Shown piece after piece: positions 15,669 to 24,892 of a stretch of DNA of 64,000 bases. The notes below the pieces were generated by a model. It did no database searches. It was not told the DNA's origin and saw nothing but the letters and a program-made list of their open reading frames with translations. The stretch spans positions 30,392 through 94,391 of the forward strand of contig JAFRXY010000090.1 of assembly GCA_017441385.1 (NCBI GenBank), in the 5' to 3' direction. The translations under genes and the position numbers were made by a program. This DNA is from Clostridia bacterium (GTDB lineage Bacteria; Bacillota; Clostridia; Oscillospirales; Acutalibacteraceae). Position 1 is the stretch's first letter; every line of letters begins with the position of its first letter.

Positions 15669-15775
15669 TTACGGAATACCTGTCCTTTCATTTTGAATGA
15701 AAATTCCTTCGACTTAGTGTATGCATATCAGGGCGGTTTTAGACAGGCTTGTCTGAAAAATAAATGAAAAAACAC

Positions 15776-15804
15776 TTGCATTCATTCAAATCATATGGTA
15801 TAAT
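15776..15804 (+). promoter_or_regulatory. Promoter of rpsB-tsf
   Basis: TTGCAT, 17-bp spacer, TATAAT. The -10 is perfect, and the implied transcript has a leader of about 130 nt before rpsB. Confidence 0.85.
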
Positions 15805-15817
15805 AGTTCAGAAATTC

Positions 15818-15855
15818 GCACGCCGGGCTGTGAAAGACACGGTGCGGGCTTTTTT
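15818..15855 (+). promoter_or_regulatory. Terminator-like hairpin in the rpsB leader (possible attenuator)
   Basis: Just downstream of the promoter a bulged stem (CTGTG/CACGG extended by GCACGC/GTGCGGGC) is followed by TTTTTT. A terminator this early in a ribosomal-protein transcript suggests attenuation or autoregulation by S2. I do not recognise it as a named leader family. Confidence 0.4.
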
Positions 15856-15941
15856 GTCCGTCTGCTTTCATTTGCCTAAATTTTTATTTCACACTGGGCT
15901 TAAAGCATCGGCGGAGGTATTAACCGGGAGGAATTTTCACT

Positions 15942-16676
15942 ATGGCAGTAGCATCTATGAAACAGCTGCTTGAAGCAGGCGTCCACTTCGGACACCAGAC
16001 CAGACGCTGGAACCCGAAAATGGCTGAGTACATTTTCACCGAGCGCAACGGCATCTACATCATCGACCTTCAGAAGACGGTCAGAAAGCTCGACGAAGCC
16101 TACATGTTCGTCAGAAGCGTTGCCGAGAACGGCGATTCCGTCCTCTTCGTCGGCACCAAAAAGCAGGCGCAGGAGTCTATCAGAGAGGAAGCGCTCCGCT
16201 GCGATTCCTACTTTGTCAATGAAAGATGGCTGGGCGGCATGCTCACCAACTTCACCACCATCCGCCGCAGAATCGCCCGTCTGAACCAGCTCAATACCAT
16301 GGCTGCCGACGGCACATTCGACAGACTACCCAAGAAGGAAGTCATTAAGTTCAATCTCGAGATTGAAAAGCTCGAAAAATTCCTCGGCGGTATAAAGACC
16401 ATGACCAAGCTCCCCGGCGCGCTCTTCGTGGTTGACCCCCGCAAGGAGAAGATCGCCGTTTCCGAAGCCAAGAAGCTCGGCATTCCGGTGGTCGCGATTG
16501 TCGATACCAACTGCGATCCCGATGATATCGACTACGTTATCCCCGGCAACGACGACGCTATCCGCGCTGTCAAGCTGATTTCTTCCGTCATCGCCAACGC
16601 CGTTCTCGAAGGCAGACAGGGCGAGCAGGTGGAAGCTGAGGCTGCCGAAGCCGCTCAGGAAGAAGCCGCTGAGTAA
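15942..16676 (+). CDS. rpsB: 30S ribosomal protein S2
   Basis: A 244-residue S2 protein of the small ribosomal subunit. It starts with the family signature [20 protein letters not shown] and contains the conserved [30 protein letters not shown] and [20 protein letters not shown] blocks. The C-terminal 20 residues are an acidic Ala/Glu tail, common in Clostridia. RBS GGGAGG precedes the ATG. The rpsB-tsf order is universal in bacteria. Confidence 0.98.
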   Translation: MAVASMKQLLEAGVHFGHQTRRWNPKMAEYIFTERNGIYIIDLQKTVRKLDEAYMFVRSVAENGDSVLFVGTKKQAQESIREEALRCDSYFVNERWLGGMLTNFTTIRRRIARLNQLNTMAADGTFDRLPKKEVIKFNLEIEKLEKFLGGIKTMTKLPGALFVVDPRKEKIAVSEAKKLGIPVVAIVDTNCDPDDIDYVIPGNDDAIRAVKLISSVIANAVLEGRQGEQVEAEAAEAAQEEAAE

Positions 16677-16734
16677 TCAAATATTCTGTATCTTTGAATG
16701 AATGATAATCTTACTATAACAGGAGGAATTTCAC

Positions 16735-17658
16735 ATGGCATTTACAGCTGCTGATGTTAAAAATTTAAGAGAAATGACCGGCTGCGGCATGATGGACTGC
16801 AAGAAGGCACTCACCGAAGCAGACGGCAATATGGATAAGGCTGTTGACATTCTCCGCGAGAAAGGTCTCGCCGCTTCCCAGAAGAAGGCAGGCAGAATCG
16901 CCGCCGAAGGCACCGTTTACGCCCTTGTCGAGGGCAATACAGGCGTCGTCATCGAAGTCAACGCCGAAACCGACTTCGTCGCCAAGAACGCTGAATTCAT
17001 GGCTTTCGTTGACACCTGCGCCAAGACCGTCATCGCCGAGAATCCCGCTGACGTGGCAGCTCTGCTTGCCTGCAAGGCTGCCGGCAGCGAAGCCACCATC
17101 GACGAAATGCTCAAGGAGAAAATCCTTGTCATCGGCGAGAACATCAAGATCCGCCGCTTCGAGAAGTACGAAGGCCCCGTTGTCACCTACATCCACGGCG
17201 GCGGCAGAATCGGCGTTATGGTCAAGTTCGACACCACCGAGGAAGTCGCGGCAAAGCCTGAATTCACCGAGTTCGGCAAGGACATCGCCATGCAGATCGC
17301 CGCTCTTAATCCCAAGTACCGCGCTCCCGAAGATCTTCCCGCGGAAGAACTGGAGAAGGAAAAGGCCATTCTCATGGAGCAGATTCACAACGATCCCAAG
17401 AATGCCAAGAAGCCGGCTAAGATCATCGAGGAGAAGATTCTCCCCGGCCGCGTCAACAAGCTCTTTGAGGAAATCTGCCTTGTCAAGCAGGCATTCGTCA
17501 AGGACGGCGACATCAATGTCGAAACCTATGTGGCCAACACCGCAAAGGCTCTCGGCGGCGACATCAAGATCGTTTCCTTTGTCCGCTTTGAGAAGGGCGA
17601 AGGCCTTGAGAAGAGAGAAGACAACTTCGCTGACGAAGTGGCAAGCATGATCAAATAA
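16735..17658 (+). CDS. tsf: Elongation factor Ts
   Basis: A 307-residue guanine-nucleotide exchange factor for EF-Tu. The N-terminal UBA-like domain reads VKNLREMTGCGMMDCKKAL, followed by the nucleotide-exchange core motif NAETDFVAKN. The dimerisation part and C-terminal module are full length. It is cotranscribed with rpsB (58-bp gap, RBS AGGAGG) and ended by a strong terminator. Confidence 0.98.
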   Translation: MAFTAADVKNLREMTGCGMMDCKKALTEADGNMDKAVDILREKGLAASQKKAGRIAAEGTVYALVEGNTGVVIEVNAETDFVAKNAEFMAFVDTCAKTVIAENPADVAALLACKAAGSEATIDEMLKEKILVIGENIKIRRFEKYEGPVVTYIHGGGRIGVMVKFDTTEEVAAKPEFTEFGKDIAMQIAALNPKYRAPEDLPAEELEKEKAILMEQIHNDPKNAKKPAKIIEEKILPGRVNKLFEEICLVKQAFVKDGDINVETYVANTAKALGGDIKIVSFVRFEKGEGLEKREDNFADEVASMIK

Positions 17659-17687
17659 TTGATTGTCACGCTGGCTTTTTAAATAAT

Positions 17688-17733
17688 CAATCCCCCTGTT
17701 TCCGGTTTTTCACCGAAAACAGGGGGATTTGTT
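17688..17733. terminator. Bidirectional terminator between tsf and cysS
   Basis: AATCCCCCTGTTT / AAACAGGGGGATT with an inner CGG/CCG closing a short loop, flanked by A/T runs on both sides. It lies between convergent tsf and cysS and can serve both. Confidence 0.9.
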
Positions 17734-17757
17734 TGGAGTTGGAGCATTATCTGTTGA

Positions 17758-19164
17758 TCAGTTTCTGTGCCATTTCACGCCCTGAGGGGTATCTTCCAGA
17801 ATAATGCCCTGCGCTTTCAGCTCGTCGCGTATGCGGTCGGCTTCGGCAAAATTCTTTGCCTTGCGGGCCGCCTGACGCTGCTGAATCAGTGCTTCGATCT
17901 CACTGTCGAGGTCATTGGACTTGCGGTTGTAGAGAAGACCCATCACGCCTGTCAGCTCGTTGTAAAGATCCAGCGCGAACTGCGCAAGCTCTTTGGAATG
18001 GGTTGATGACGCGCCGAGATAGGTGTTGATATCACGGGCCAGATCGAAGATCGCGGAAACCGCTCCGGCAGTGTTGAAATCTTCTTCCATCGAGTCGATG
18101 AAATGCTGTTTGTGGGAGAGAAGCTGCTCTTTGATTGTGTCCTCCCCCTCCTGCCAGCCGGAAGGAGCCTTGGAGAGATAGAATTCCACGTTTTCAAGGG
18201 CGGTGTACAGGCGGGCCAGCGCCGACTTGTTCTGCTCAATGATGTCTACGGAATAATTGATCGGGCTTCTGTACTGGCTGGAAAGCATGAAAAGACGGAT
18301 CGGCTCGTAGCCGAAGGCCTCGCCCACATCACGCACAGTGAAGAAATTACCCAGCGACTTGCTCATCTTCTGGTTATCCACATTGATGAAGCCGTTGTGC
18401 ATCCAGTACAACGCAAAAGGCTTCCCGGTAGCGCACTCGGACTGCGCAATTTCATTCTCATGATGGGGAAAAATCAAATCCTGTCCGCCGCAGTGAATGT
18501 CGATGGTTTCGCCTAAAAGGGCAAGATTCATGGCGGAGCATTCGATGTGCCAGCCGGGTCGGCCCTTGCCCCACGGCGAATCCCAGTAGGGTTCGCCTTC
18601 CTTGGCAGCCTTCCAGAGCGCGAAGTCGGCGCGGTCGCGCTTGATGTCGCCGGCATCGACGCGTTCACTGGCCCCGGCCACCAGTTCCTCCAGAGGAAGA
18701 TGGGAGAGCTTGCCGTAGTCCGGGAAGGTTCTGACACTGAAATAAACGTCCCCCTGCGCTTCATACGCATGTCCGTTTTCCACCAGCGTGGAGATGATTT
18801 CAATGATCTTGTCGATGTTTTCGGTCGCCTTCGGGTGGATATTGGCTGGCTTGACGCCGAGCGCCTTGACGTCCTTCCAGTATTCCTCTATGTAGCGTTC
18901 CGAAATGACTTTATAATCCACCCCTTCGGCCTTTGCCTTGTTGATGATCTTGTCGTCCACATCGGTGAAATTCTGCACGAACGTCACCTTCATTCCCCGC
19001 CACTCAAAGTAACGGCGCAGGGTATCAAAGGTAATGATGGGACGCGCGTTGCCGATATGAATCAGATTATAGACGGTCGGGCCGCAGGCGTACATTTTCA
19101 CTTGATTGGCAACCTGCGGCACAAACTCCTCCGTTTTCCTCGTAAGCGTATTGAATATTCTCAT
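17758..19164 (-). CDS. cysS: Cysteine--tRNA ligase
   Basis: A 468-residue class I aminoacyl-tRNA synthetase charging tRNA-Cys. The signatures are visible: HIGNARP (HIGH motif, near residue 37), the zinc-site residues around CGPTVYN, CSAMN and CGGQDLIFPHHENE, and KMSKSLGN near 267. The C-terminal DALR-type helical domain ends in a short basic/Ile tail. It is the last gene of the operon headed by a cysteine-specific T-box leader, which explains its control: low charged tRNA-Cys allows read-through. Confidence 0.97.
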   Translation of the reverse strand: MRIFNTLTRKTEEFVPQVANQVKMYACGPTVYNLIHIGNARPIITFDTLRRYFEWRGMKVTFVQNFTDVDDKIINKAKAEGVDYKVISERYIEEYWKDVKALGVKPANIHPKATENIDKIIEIISTLVENGHAYEAQGDVYFSVRTFPDYGKLSHLPLEELVAGASERVDAGDIKRDRADFALWKAAKEGEPYWDSPWGKGRPGWHIECSAMNLALLGETIDIHCGGQDLIFPHHENEIAQSECATGKPFALYWMHNGFINVDNQKMSKSLGNFFTVRDVGEAFGYEPIRLFMLSSQYRSPINYSVDIIEQNKSALARLYTALENVEFYLSKAPSGWQEGEDTIKEQLLSHKQHFIDSMEEDFNTAGAVSAIFDLARDINTYLGASSTHSKELAQFALDLYNELTGVMGLLYNRKSNDLDSEIEALIQQRQAARKAKNFAEADRIRDELKAQGIILEDTPQGVKWHRN

Positions 19165-19269
19165 AAAAATTTTTCCTCCAAATACATTCCAAGGGCGAAG
19201 CCCTTCCTCAATTATTCATTATTCATTATTCTCTATTCATTTAGCGGCTTTACGGACGTAAAGCCGCGC

Positions 19270-19932
19270 TCATATTCCTCCGCCGTCGGTGTTTTCCAGA
19301 CCGCCCATGTCGAGCTTTTTCTGGAGACGGACAATTTCGTTCTGAAGCCGGCAGATATCCTGCGCAACCGGATCGGTGTAATGAATCTGGTCGAGGTCGC
19401 AGGCGGGAATGGACTGTCCCGCGACGCGTACCACCCTTGCGGGGACTCCGACGGCCGTCGCGTCGGACGGCACTTCATTCAGCACCACCGCCCCCGCGGC
19501 AATTCTGGCGTTGTCCCCTACCGTGAAGGGGCCAAGCACCTTCGCGCCGGAACCTATCAGGACATTGTTTCCGATGGTAGGATGACGTTTGCCGGTGTCC
19601 TTTCCCGTGCCTCCGAGCGTGACGCCCTGATAAATCGTGCAGCCGTCGCCCACTTCGGCGGTTTCTCCTATGACAACGCCCATTCCGTGATCGATCAGCA
19701 CTCCCCTGCCTATCCTGGCGGCGGGATGAATCTCAATGCCGGTTCTTCTCTTGGCGCGTTCACTGATCCAGCGCGCCAGCAATTTCAGATTGTGGCGGAA
19801 ACACCAATTCGCCCTGCGGTGAGACATGAGCGCCTTGTAACCCGGATAGAGCAGTCTGACTTCAATGGCACTGCGTGCGGCGGGATCTCTTTCCATGATG
19901 GCCCTGATCAGATCCTGACGGTAACTGGACAT
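19270..19932 (-). CDS. cysE: Serine O-acetyltransferase
   Basis: A 220-residue enzyme making O-acetyl-L-serine from serine and acetyl-CoA, the first step of cysteine synthesis. It is the short (EpsC-like) type. The left-handed beta-helix shows as hexapeptide repeats, with the catalytic stretch GIEIHPAARIGRGVLIDHGMGVVIGETAEVGDG split across residues 85-117 and the loop GGTGKDTGKRHPTIG. It sits between an unknown gene and cysS in a T-box operon, so synthesis of the amino acid and charging of its tRNA respond together. The 105-bp gap to cysS contains two small hairpins and a TTATTCA-type repeat but no clear terminator. Confidence 0.95.
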   Translation of the reverse strand: MSSYRQDLIRAIMERDPAARSAIEVRLLYPGYKALMSHRRANWCFRHNLKLLARWISERAKRRTGIEIHPAARIGRGVLIDHGMGVVIGETAEVGDGCTIYQGVTLGGTGKDTGKRHPTIGNNVLIGSGAKVLGPFTVGDNARIAAGAVVLNEVPSDATAVGVPARVVRVAGQSIPACDLDQIHYTDPVAQDICRLQNEIVRLQKKLDMGGLENTDGGGI

Positions 19933-19971
19933 ACTTCATCAGCTCCTACAATCAATTCAAAATCGTCCGGC

Positions 19972-20886
19972 TCAGCGTGACGACCGCTTCATCAGTTCTT
20001 CAAAGATAGAAAGCTCGGCAGCAAGCGCGGAAATCATAGGGCCGTTTTCGATCTTTGAAGGATAGGTTTTCAGCAGAGCGGCGCGGTGATTCTCCGGAAG
20101 AAGATCTATGCTGTGCATGTAATCCTCCGTAATTCCGTTGGCCTCGCATATCAATTTGATCAGCAGCGTGCGAAGTTCGCCCATGATTTCACATGCGTAA
20201 ATCGAAGAACCGCCGGAAATCGCGTGTTTTGCCACATTTACCCGGCCGTAGAAATAATTCCATATGTCCCTGTCCGGCTTTTCCTTCTCGGGTTCATGAA
20301 CGGGTGCAGGAGCGGCGGCGACAACCGGCGCGGGAACGACCGGTTCGGGAGCGACTTCCGGTTCAGGCTCCGGCTGTGGTTCTGCCGTTGCGCCCGGCTC
20401 ATCGGCTGTATCGGCGGATGTATCGTCAAAATCGTCCTCGAAATCATCTGAGAACTCACTTTCCGGCTTGGGTTGATCGGTAGTCGGATCGGCATTTTTC
20501 CTTGACGAAGGAGAATAACAGCCCATGGCCGCCCCGTTTTTATCCAGATAGGGCACCCACCATTCAAAAGAGGGAAGATTGTTTTCATTGCAGAAGACAA
20601 CCTGGGCTTTCAGTCCGTTTTCAAATTCATAATTCACCGACGTGCGGTTGTCGGCTTCACTCTTCTGAATGTCGGTCGGTCTGAGGAATTCCCTGATAAG
20701 GAAATTCAAATCCGAAATCGCCTTCGGGAGCGCAGCGTCATCCGCCGCGGCAACCACAAAGAAAATCTCGCCGGGAGTATATTCATCATGGCCGGTCAGC
20801 ACAAACAGGGAAACCCCCTCAATCTTGCGTACCATCACATTCAGCTTTTTCGCCATAACGGCGCGTGCCTTCATTAAATCACTCAT
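19972..20886 (-). CDS. Unknown protein, first gene of the cysteine T-box operon (possible nucleotidyltransferase-like fold)
   Basis: A 304-residue cytoplasmic protein in three parts: an N-terminal alpha/beta domain (about 1-130), a disordered acidic and Pro/Glu/Ala-rich linker (about 140-205) and a C-terminal helical domain (about 210-304). The segment NYFYGRVNVAKHAISGG followed by MGELRTLLIKLICEANG resembles the helical C-terminal half of aminoglycoside-type nucleotidyltransferases, but no GS...D-x-D catalytic motif is visible in the N-terminal half, so any such activity is doubtful. The start was placed at the ATG about 11 bases after AAAGGA; a longer reading would run into the T-box terminator. 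Position in front of cysE-cysS implies a link to cysteine supply. Function not recognised. Confidence 0.7.
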   Translation of the reverse strand: MSDLMKARAVMAKKLNVMVRKIEGVSLFVLTGHDEYTPGEIFFVVAAADDAALPKAISDLNFLIREFLRPTDIQKSEADNRTSVNYEFENGLKAQVVFCNENNLPSFEWWVPYLDKNGAAMGCYSPSSRKNADPTTDQPKPESEFSDDFEDDFDDTSADTADEPGATAEPQPEPEPEVAPEPVVPAPVVAAAPAPVHEPEKEKPDRDIWNYFYGRVNVAKHAISGGSSIYACEIMGELRTLLIKLICEANGITEDYMHSIDLLPENHRAALLKTYPSKIENGPMISALAAELSIFEELMKRSSR

Positions 20887-20919
20887 TTTTCGTATAATCC
20901 TTTCAAACAAATTGATGAA

Positions 20920-21195
20920 AAACAAAACGCCTCCGACGCGCCGCAAAAAGCAACCCATCGGAGGCGAAATTTCATTGAATCAATTCCACGGTTCCACTCC
21001 TGTTTATCACTCGTGCATGCCTTAACGCGGCAAAATCGTGTGCGAATACTTCAACTGTCAAACTGTTACAGTTTTTCCCCGCACATGCGTGATGAAGGGT
21101 GCATTCTTCCGCATGCCGTACACGGAACGCTTGCAGCCGATGACGTTCCGTCTCTGAATGCCGTGCGCACGGATTACTTATCCCTCTGAGCATTT
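20920..21195 (-). promoter_or_regulatory. T-box riboswitch leader, cysteine-specific (UGC specifier)
   Basis: On the minus strand, between the promoter and the first operon gene, a leader of about 275 nt carries T-box hallmarks: stem I with AGAGGGATAAGTA on the 5' side and a specifier loop GAA-TGC-ACC on the 3' side (codon at 21103-21101), the T-box core GAGTGGAACCGTGG (20987-21000), and a terminator stem TCGGAGGCG/CGCCTCCGA (20929-20966) followed by a U-rich tract. UGC is a cysteine codon, matching the cysE and cysS genes downstream. Uncharged tRNA-Cys should stabilise the antiterminator and switch the operon on. Confidence 0.93.
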
Positions 21196-21231
21196 GCTGT
21201 TATTATTATTTTATTGAGCAGCTTGTAATAC

Positions 21232-21260
21232 ATTATACGCTACTGTTTCAAGTTTTGCAA
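21232..21260 (-). promoter_or_regulatory. Promoter of the T-box operon
   Basis: Minus strand: TTGCAA, 17-bp spacer, TATAAT, about 40 bp before stem I of the T-box leader. Confidence 0.8.
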
Positions 21261-21284
21261 CTGTTATTTTTAACAAAATGACCC

Positions 21285-21503
21285 TCAGTAAATCTTTTCG
21301 ATTTCACCCTTTATGCCGTATTTTTTGCGAAAGGCCTCCAAGTCCTGACTGCTTTTGATCAGCATCACATCGGTGAATTTCCCTGTGGCGTTATCACGGA
21401 ATCCGGCAACCTTCTCGCCTGTGCATATACTGCAGCGAATGACCGGAGTCATATGCGCGCTGTCGTATTTTATGTCCGAATGATTCTTTTTAAGAAACGT
21501 CAT
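21285..21503 (-). CDS. Small conserved clostridial protein of unknown function
   Basis: A 72-residue soluble protein. It contains a CSIC pair within PVIRCSICTGEKVAGF and a second half TGKFTDVMLIKSSQDLEAF. I recall this type of protein from other Clostridia, sometimes mislabelled as a dehydrogenase; no catalytic domain fits in 72 residues. The C-x-x-C pair could bind a metal, but only one pair is present. It reads toward the T-box operon promoter with no terminator recognised between. RBS GGGAGG lies 8 bases before the ATG. Confidence 0.75.
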   Translation of the reverse strand: MTFLKKNHSDIKYDSAHMTPVIRCSICTGEKVAGFRDNATGKFTDVMLIKSSQDLEAFRKKYGIKGEIEKIY

Positions 21504-21659
21504 CAGAATTCCTCCCTGTTTTGTGCTTGATCCGCTTCCATATTATCACAGTCAACTTAAAAATGCAATAGATACAGGCTATCAGAACCCGCGGAAGATC
21601 ATTATATTATAAGATTCCATAATTCCCGCAATTAATATATAAAAAAAATGTAAATATCG

Positions 21660-21688
21660 TTGCTTTTTCTTTGGTGGTATGTTATAAT
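21660..21688 (+). promoter_or_regulatory. Promoter of the polysaccharide operon
   Basis: TTGCTT, 17-bp spacer, TATAAT, about 35 bp before the first gene. No further promoter of this quality was noticed before 32.8 kb, so the cluster may be a single transcript. Confidence 0.8.
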
Positions 21689-21725
21689 TAATGAAATCAT
21701 TTTTTATGAAGGACGGCGATGGCAG

Positions 21726-22496
21726 ATGAAGAATTACATACACACGGCGGACAAGTCTGCCATACCCACTGTTACAATACTGGGCGTGGAAATCGCCGAT
21801 ATCAATATGCCTTGGCTCATGCGCTTCACAGATGAGAATCTCAGCGCACTCAGCGGCGACTACATTTGTGTGGCCAATGTGCATACCACGGTGGAGGCTT
21901 ACGGGAACCCCGATTTTCTCTCGGTTCAGAACGGCGGAATTATGGCAATTCCGGACGGAGGGCCTCTCTCCGATGAGGGGCGCAAGCGCGGCGCCAAGCA
22001 GATCGAACGCACCACCGGCCCCGATTATATGGGGGAAATCTTCAAGGTTTCCGCACAGAAGGGCTATCGCCATTACTTTTTCGGAAGCACGCCTGAAACG
22101 CTTGAAAAGCTCATCATCAATATCACCCGCGACTTTCCGGGTATATCGGTGGTCGGCTTCTGCTCGCCTCCCTTCCGTGCATTGACCGAGGAAGAAGACA
22201 GGGAAATTATTGAAAACATATGCAGCGCGGAGCCGGATTTTCTATGGGTCGGATTGGGCGCACCGAAGCAGGAAAACTGGATGGCAGCGCATCAGGGCCG
22301 TGTGAAGGGTCTGATGGTGGGAGTGGGCGCCGGATTCGACTATTTCGCCGGTAACATCTCCCGCGCCCCGGAATATATGCAGAAGCACAATCTGGAATGG
22401 CTCTACCGGCTGATGCAGGAGCCTAAGAGACTTTTCAAGAGATACTTTATTACCAACTCCAAATTCATCTGGAACGCTGTGATCAGAGGAAAGTGA
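21726..22496 (+). CDS. WecG/TagA/CpsF-family glycosyltransferase (GT26)
   Basis: A 256-residue GT26 enzyme, of the type that adds the second sugar (N-acetylmannosamine or its uronic acid) to a lipid-linked N-acetylglucosamine in wall polymer synthesis. Signatures: NVHTTVEAY, the region PDGGPLSDEGRKRGAKQIER, YRHYFFGSTPETLEKL, DFLWVGLGAPKQENWM and GVGAGFDYFAGN. It is membrane-associated without a membrane helix. The ATG was chosen for its match to the family N-terminus and a GAAGGA upstream. It opens the polysaccharide operon, and the dehydrogenase three genes on could make a matching UDP-uronic acid. Confidence 0.9.
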   Translation: MKNYIHTADKSAIPTVTILGVEIADINMPWLMRFTDENLSALSGDYICVANVHTTVEAYGNPDFLSVQNGGIMAIPDGGPLSDEGRKRGAKQIERTTGPDYMGEIFKVSAQKGYRHYFFGSTPETLEKLIINITRDFPGISVVGFCSPPFRALTEEEDREIIENICSAEPDFLWVGLGAPKQENWMAAHQGRVKGLMVGVGAGFDYFAGNISRAPEYMQKHNLEWLYRLMQEPKRLFKRYFITNSKFIWNAVIRGK

Positions 22497-22499
22497 CAA

Positions 22500-23768
22500 A
22501 TGCCGGACAATACAACACTCCGTAACGATAAGAATAAAAAAGCAAAAATTCTGATCGTACATAATCATTATCAGATTCCCGGCGGGGAAGACACCGTTGT
22601 GGAAAACGAAAAAAAGCTCCTCGAAGAAAACGGGCATGAGGTTGTTCTGTATACAAGAAACAACAACGAGATCAAAACCATGAGCCGGCTCAAAAAACTG
22701 CTGCTTCCCATTATGACAGTCTGCAATCCCCGTTCCGCGCGTGATGTGAAACAAATCATCAAAAGCGAAGGCATTGACATCGTTCATGTCCACAATACGC
22801 TGAACCTCATTTCCCCCTCTGTTTATTATGCCGCCGTTACATGCGGCGTTCCGGTTGTGCAGACCATACACAATTTCCGTTTCATCTGCCCGGGAGCCGC
22901 TCTCTACCGCGACGGTCATATTTGCGAGGACTGCATTCAAAAAGGGCTGGGCTGCGCAATTAAGCACGGCTGCTATCGAAATTCAAAAGCGCAGACGCTG
23001 ATTCTGGTAATCAGCGTCTTACTTCATAAAGCCGCCGGCATTTACGGCAAACTCAATTATATATGCCTGACCGGATTCAACAGGGAAAAGCTGCTCACTC
23101 TCAACGGGAAGCGGGAGGTCATCCCCCCGTCACAGGTCTTTGTAAAGCCGAATTTTACCTTCTCCCCGCCGTCCGGCATGCAGAAACGGCGTGAAGGACA
23201 GGACGGGCCGATGAGCTTTATTTATGTGGGCAGACTGGACGAGCTCAAGGGCATTCAAACCCTGTTTGAAGCATGGAGCCTGATGGGGGAGGAAGCGCCT
23301 CTGCTCAGGGTATGCGGCAGCGGCCCGATGCAAGACTGGTGCGTGCAACGGTCGCAAGGACTTCATGTGGAAATGAAGGGATTTCTGGACAGTGCGTCGG
23401 TCAATCAACTGATCGCCGACAGCAGGGCGCTGATCATGCCTACGCTCTGGTATGAGGGATTCGGTATGACGGTGATCGAGGCTTTTTCATGCGGCGTGCC
23501 GGTTATCTGCTCCGATCTGGGGAACGCGGGAAGTCTGGTGGAGGAGGGCGTTACCGGCTGGAAATTCCGGCCGGGGGACGCACAGGCTCTGGCACAGGCG
23601 GTACGGAAGGCCATGGGGGACGGCTCCGGCGTCAGGGACAACGCAAGACGCGTTTTCGCGGAAAAATATTCCCCCGAGGCCAACTACCGCCGTCTGGAAG
23701 AAATCTATATGGAGGTGCGGCATGCGAATCGGTCTGCTGGTTCTCAGCGTAGGAAATTTCGGAAATAA
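22500..23768 (+). CDS. GT4-family glycosyltransferase
   Basis: A 422-residue GT-B enzyme. The N-terminal half begins ILIVHNHYQIPGGEDTVVENE, typical of capsule/teichuronic-type GT4 enzymes, and contains four clustered cysteines in FICPGAAL-YRDGHICEDCIQKGLGCAI-KHGCY, a pattern seen in a subset of this family. The donor-binding half has FIYVGRLDELKGIQTL and the E-x7-E region in MPTLWYEGFGMTVIEAFSCG. The donor and acceptor sugars cannot be assigned. It starts 3 bp after the GT26 gene and its last 47 bp overlap the next glycosyltransferase. Confidence 0.92.
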   Translation: MPDNTTLRNDKNKKAKILIVHNHYQIPGGEDTVVENEKKLLEENGHEVVLYTRNNNEIKTMSRLKKLLLPIMTVCNPRSARDVKQIIKSEGIDIVHVHNTLNLISPSVYYAAVTCGVPVVQTIHNFRFICPGAALYRDGHICEDCIQKGLGCAIKHGCYRNSKAQTLILVISVLLHKAAGIYGKLNYICLTGFNREKLLTLNGKREVIPPSQVFVKPNFTFSPPSGMQKRREGQDGPMSFIYVGRLDELKGIQTLFEAWSLMGEEAPLLRVCGSGPMQDWCVQRSQGLHVEMKGFLDSASVNQLIADSRALIMPTLWYEGFGMTVIEAFSCGVPVICSDLGNAGSLVEEGVTGWKFRPGDAQALAQAVRKAMGDGSGVRDNARRVFAEKYSPEANYRRLEEIYMEVRHANRSAGSQRRKFRK

Positions 23769-24843
23769 AGGTTTTTACAATTTGCAGGAGGTCGGGCTTG
23801 GAAAGGCTCTGGGGCGTAAAGGACATACAGTCAATATTTACAAGTGCGTTCATAAAAATCAGCCGGATCAAACAGAAGAAATAGCTCCCAATGTATTTTT
23901 TCATCCAATAGGAGTAAGCACAATCGGAAATAATTCTGTTTTTCGGTGCGAAACAATGCTGGACGATTCAATGGACGTGCTTATTTGTTTTTCTGACATA
24001 CAGCTTTGGACAAGCAGGGTTTACCGATGGGCAGTCAGACATCATATTAAATTCATCCCCTATGTCGGCATCACGCACAGCACAAGCACCTCTCCGTTGA
24101 TAAGAACGGTGATCAATTTCTGCGCGGGAAGCGCTTATAACACTTATAAAAAAACCGGGGTTATGGTAAAAACCAATGCCGTCAAGACGGAACTCACACA
24201 AAAAGGCGTCACTGATATTCAGGTGGCTCCCGTCGGAATTGACTCCGGCCTGCTTCATAATGATTATCGCCTGACTGATCGTGACCTTCTGAAAACGCTG
24301 CATCTGAAACAGGGACTGAAATATATTCTGATGGTCGGGAGAATTGAATACGACAGAAACCCGCTGGACGTGGTGACGGTCTTTGAAGCCCTGCATGAAT
24401 CAGACGAAAAATACAGGCTCATGATCATCGGTGAAGGTTCACTGAAGGAGGAACTGTCTGACAATCTTGCCCAAAAAGGGCTTTCAGACTATGTGATCTG
24501 GGCAGGGCAGATTCCCAACAGCGAAATGTGGAAATACTACCGCGCATCAACCGCACTTGTCAGCTTCTCACGAACCGAAATCTTCGGCATGTCGATTCTG
24601 GAGGCAATGTATTATGAACTTCCTGTTTTTGTCATGCACGCTCCCGGCCCCGACGACATTATCGTCGATAAGGAAACGGGATTCCTGTTTTCTGACCCGC
24701 AGGAAATGGCTCCGGCTATATCAGACTGTTTCGGGAAGGAATTCTACGGGAGAGAAATAGGCGAAAAGGCGCACAAACGAGTATTGGAACGCTTTTCATG
24801 GGGCGACGCGGTCAAAACAGTTGAAACCCGTGCGAACAACTGA
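23722..24843 (+). CDS. GT4-family glycosyltransferase
   Basis: A 373-residue GT-B glycosyltransferase. The C-terminal domain is clear: ILMVGRIEYDRNPLDVVTVF, DYVIWAGQIPNSEMWKYYRA and the donor-site SFSRTEIFGMSILEAMYYE. The N-terminus GLLVLSVGNFGNKGFYNLQE is consistent with the acceptor half. The start lies inside the previous gene; GGAGG at correct spacing supports the 47-bp overlap as genuine. By eye this gene looks more AT-rich than the later gmd-manA block. Sugar specificity is unknown. Confidence 0.9.
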   Translation: MRIGLLVLSVGNFGNKGFYNLQEVGLGKALGRKGHTVNIYKCVHKNQPDQTEEIAPNVFFHPIGVSTIGNNSVFRCETMLDDSMDVLICFSDIQLWTSRVYRWAVRHHIKFIPYVGITHSTSTSPLIRTVINFCAGSAYNTYKKTGVMVKTNAVKTELTQKGVTDIQVAPVGIDSGLLHNDYRLTDRDLLKTLHLKQGLKYILMVGRIEYDRNPLDVVTVFEALHESDEKYRLMIIGEGSLKEELSDNLAQKGLSDYVIWAGQIPNSEMWKYYRASTALVSFSRTEIFGMSILEAMYYELPVFVMHAPGPDDIIVDKETGFLFSDPQEMAPAISDCFGKEFYGREIGEKAHKRVLERFSWGDAVKTVETRANN

Positions 24844-24892
24844 CGGCATTTCGGCCTGTTCTGCCAATGCGTTTTTCAAAGGAAGGATATAA

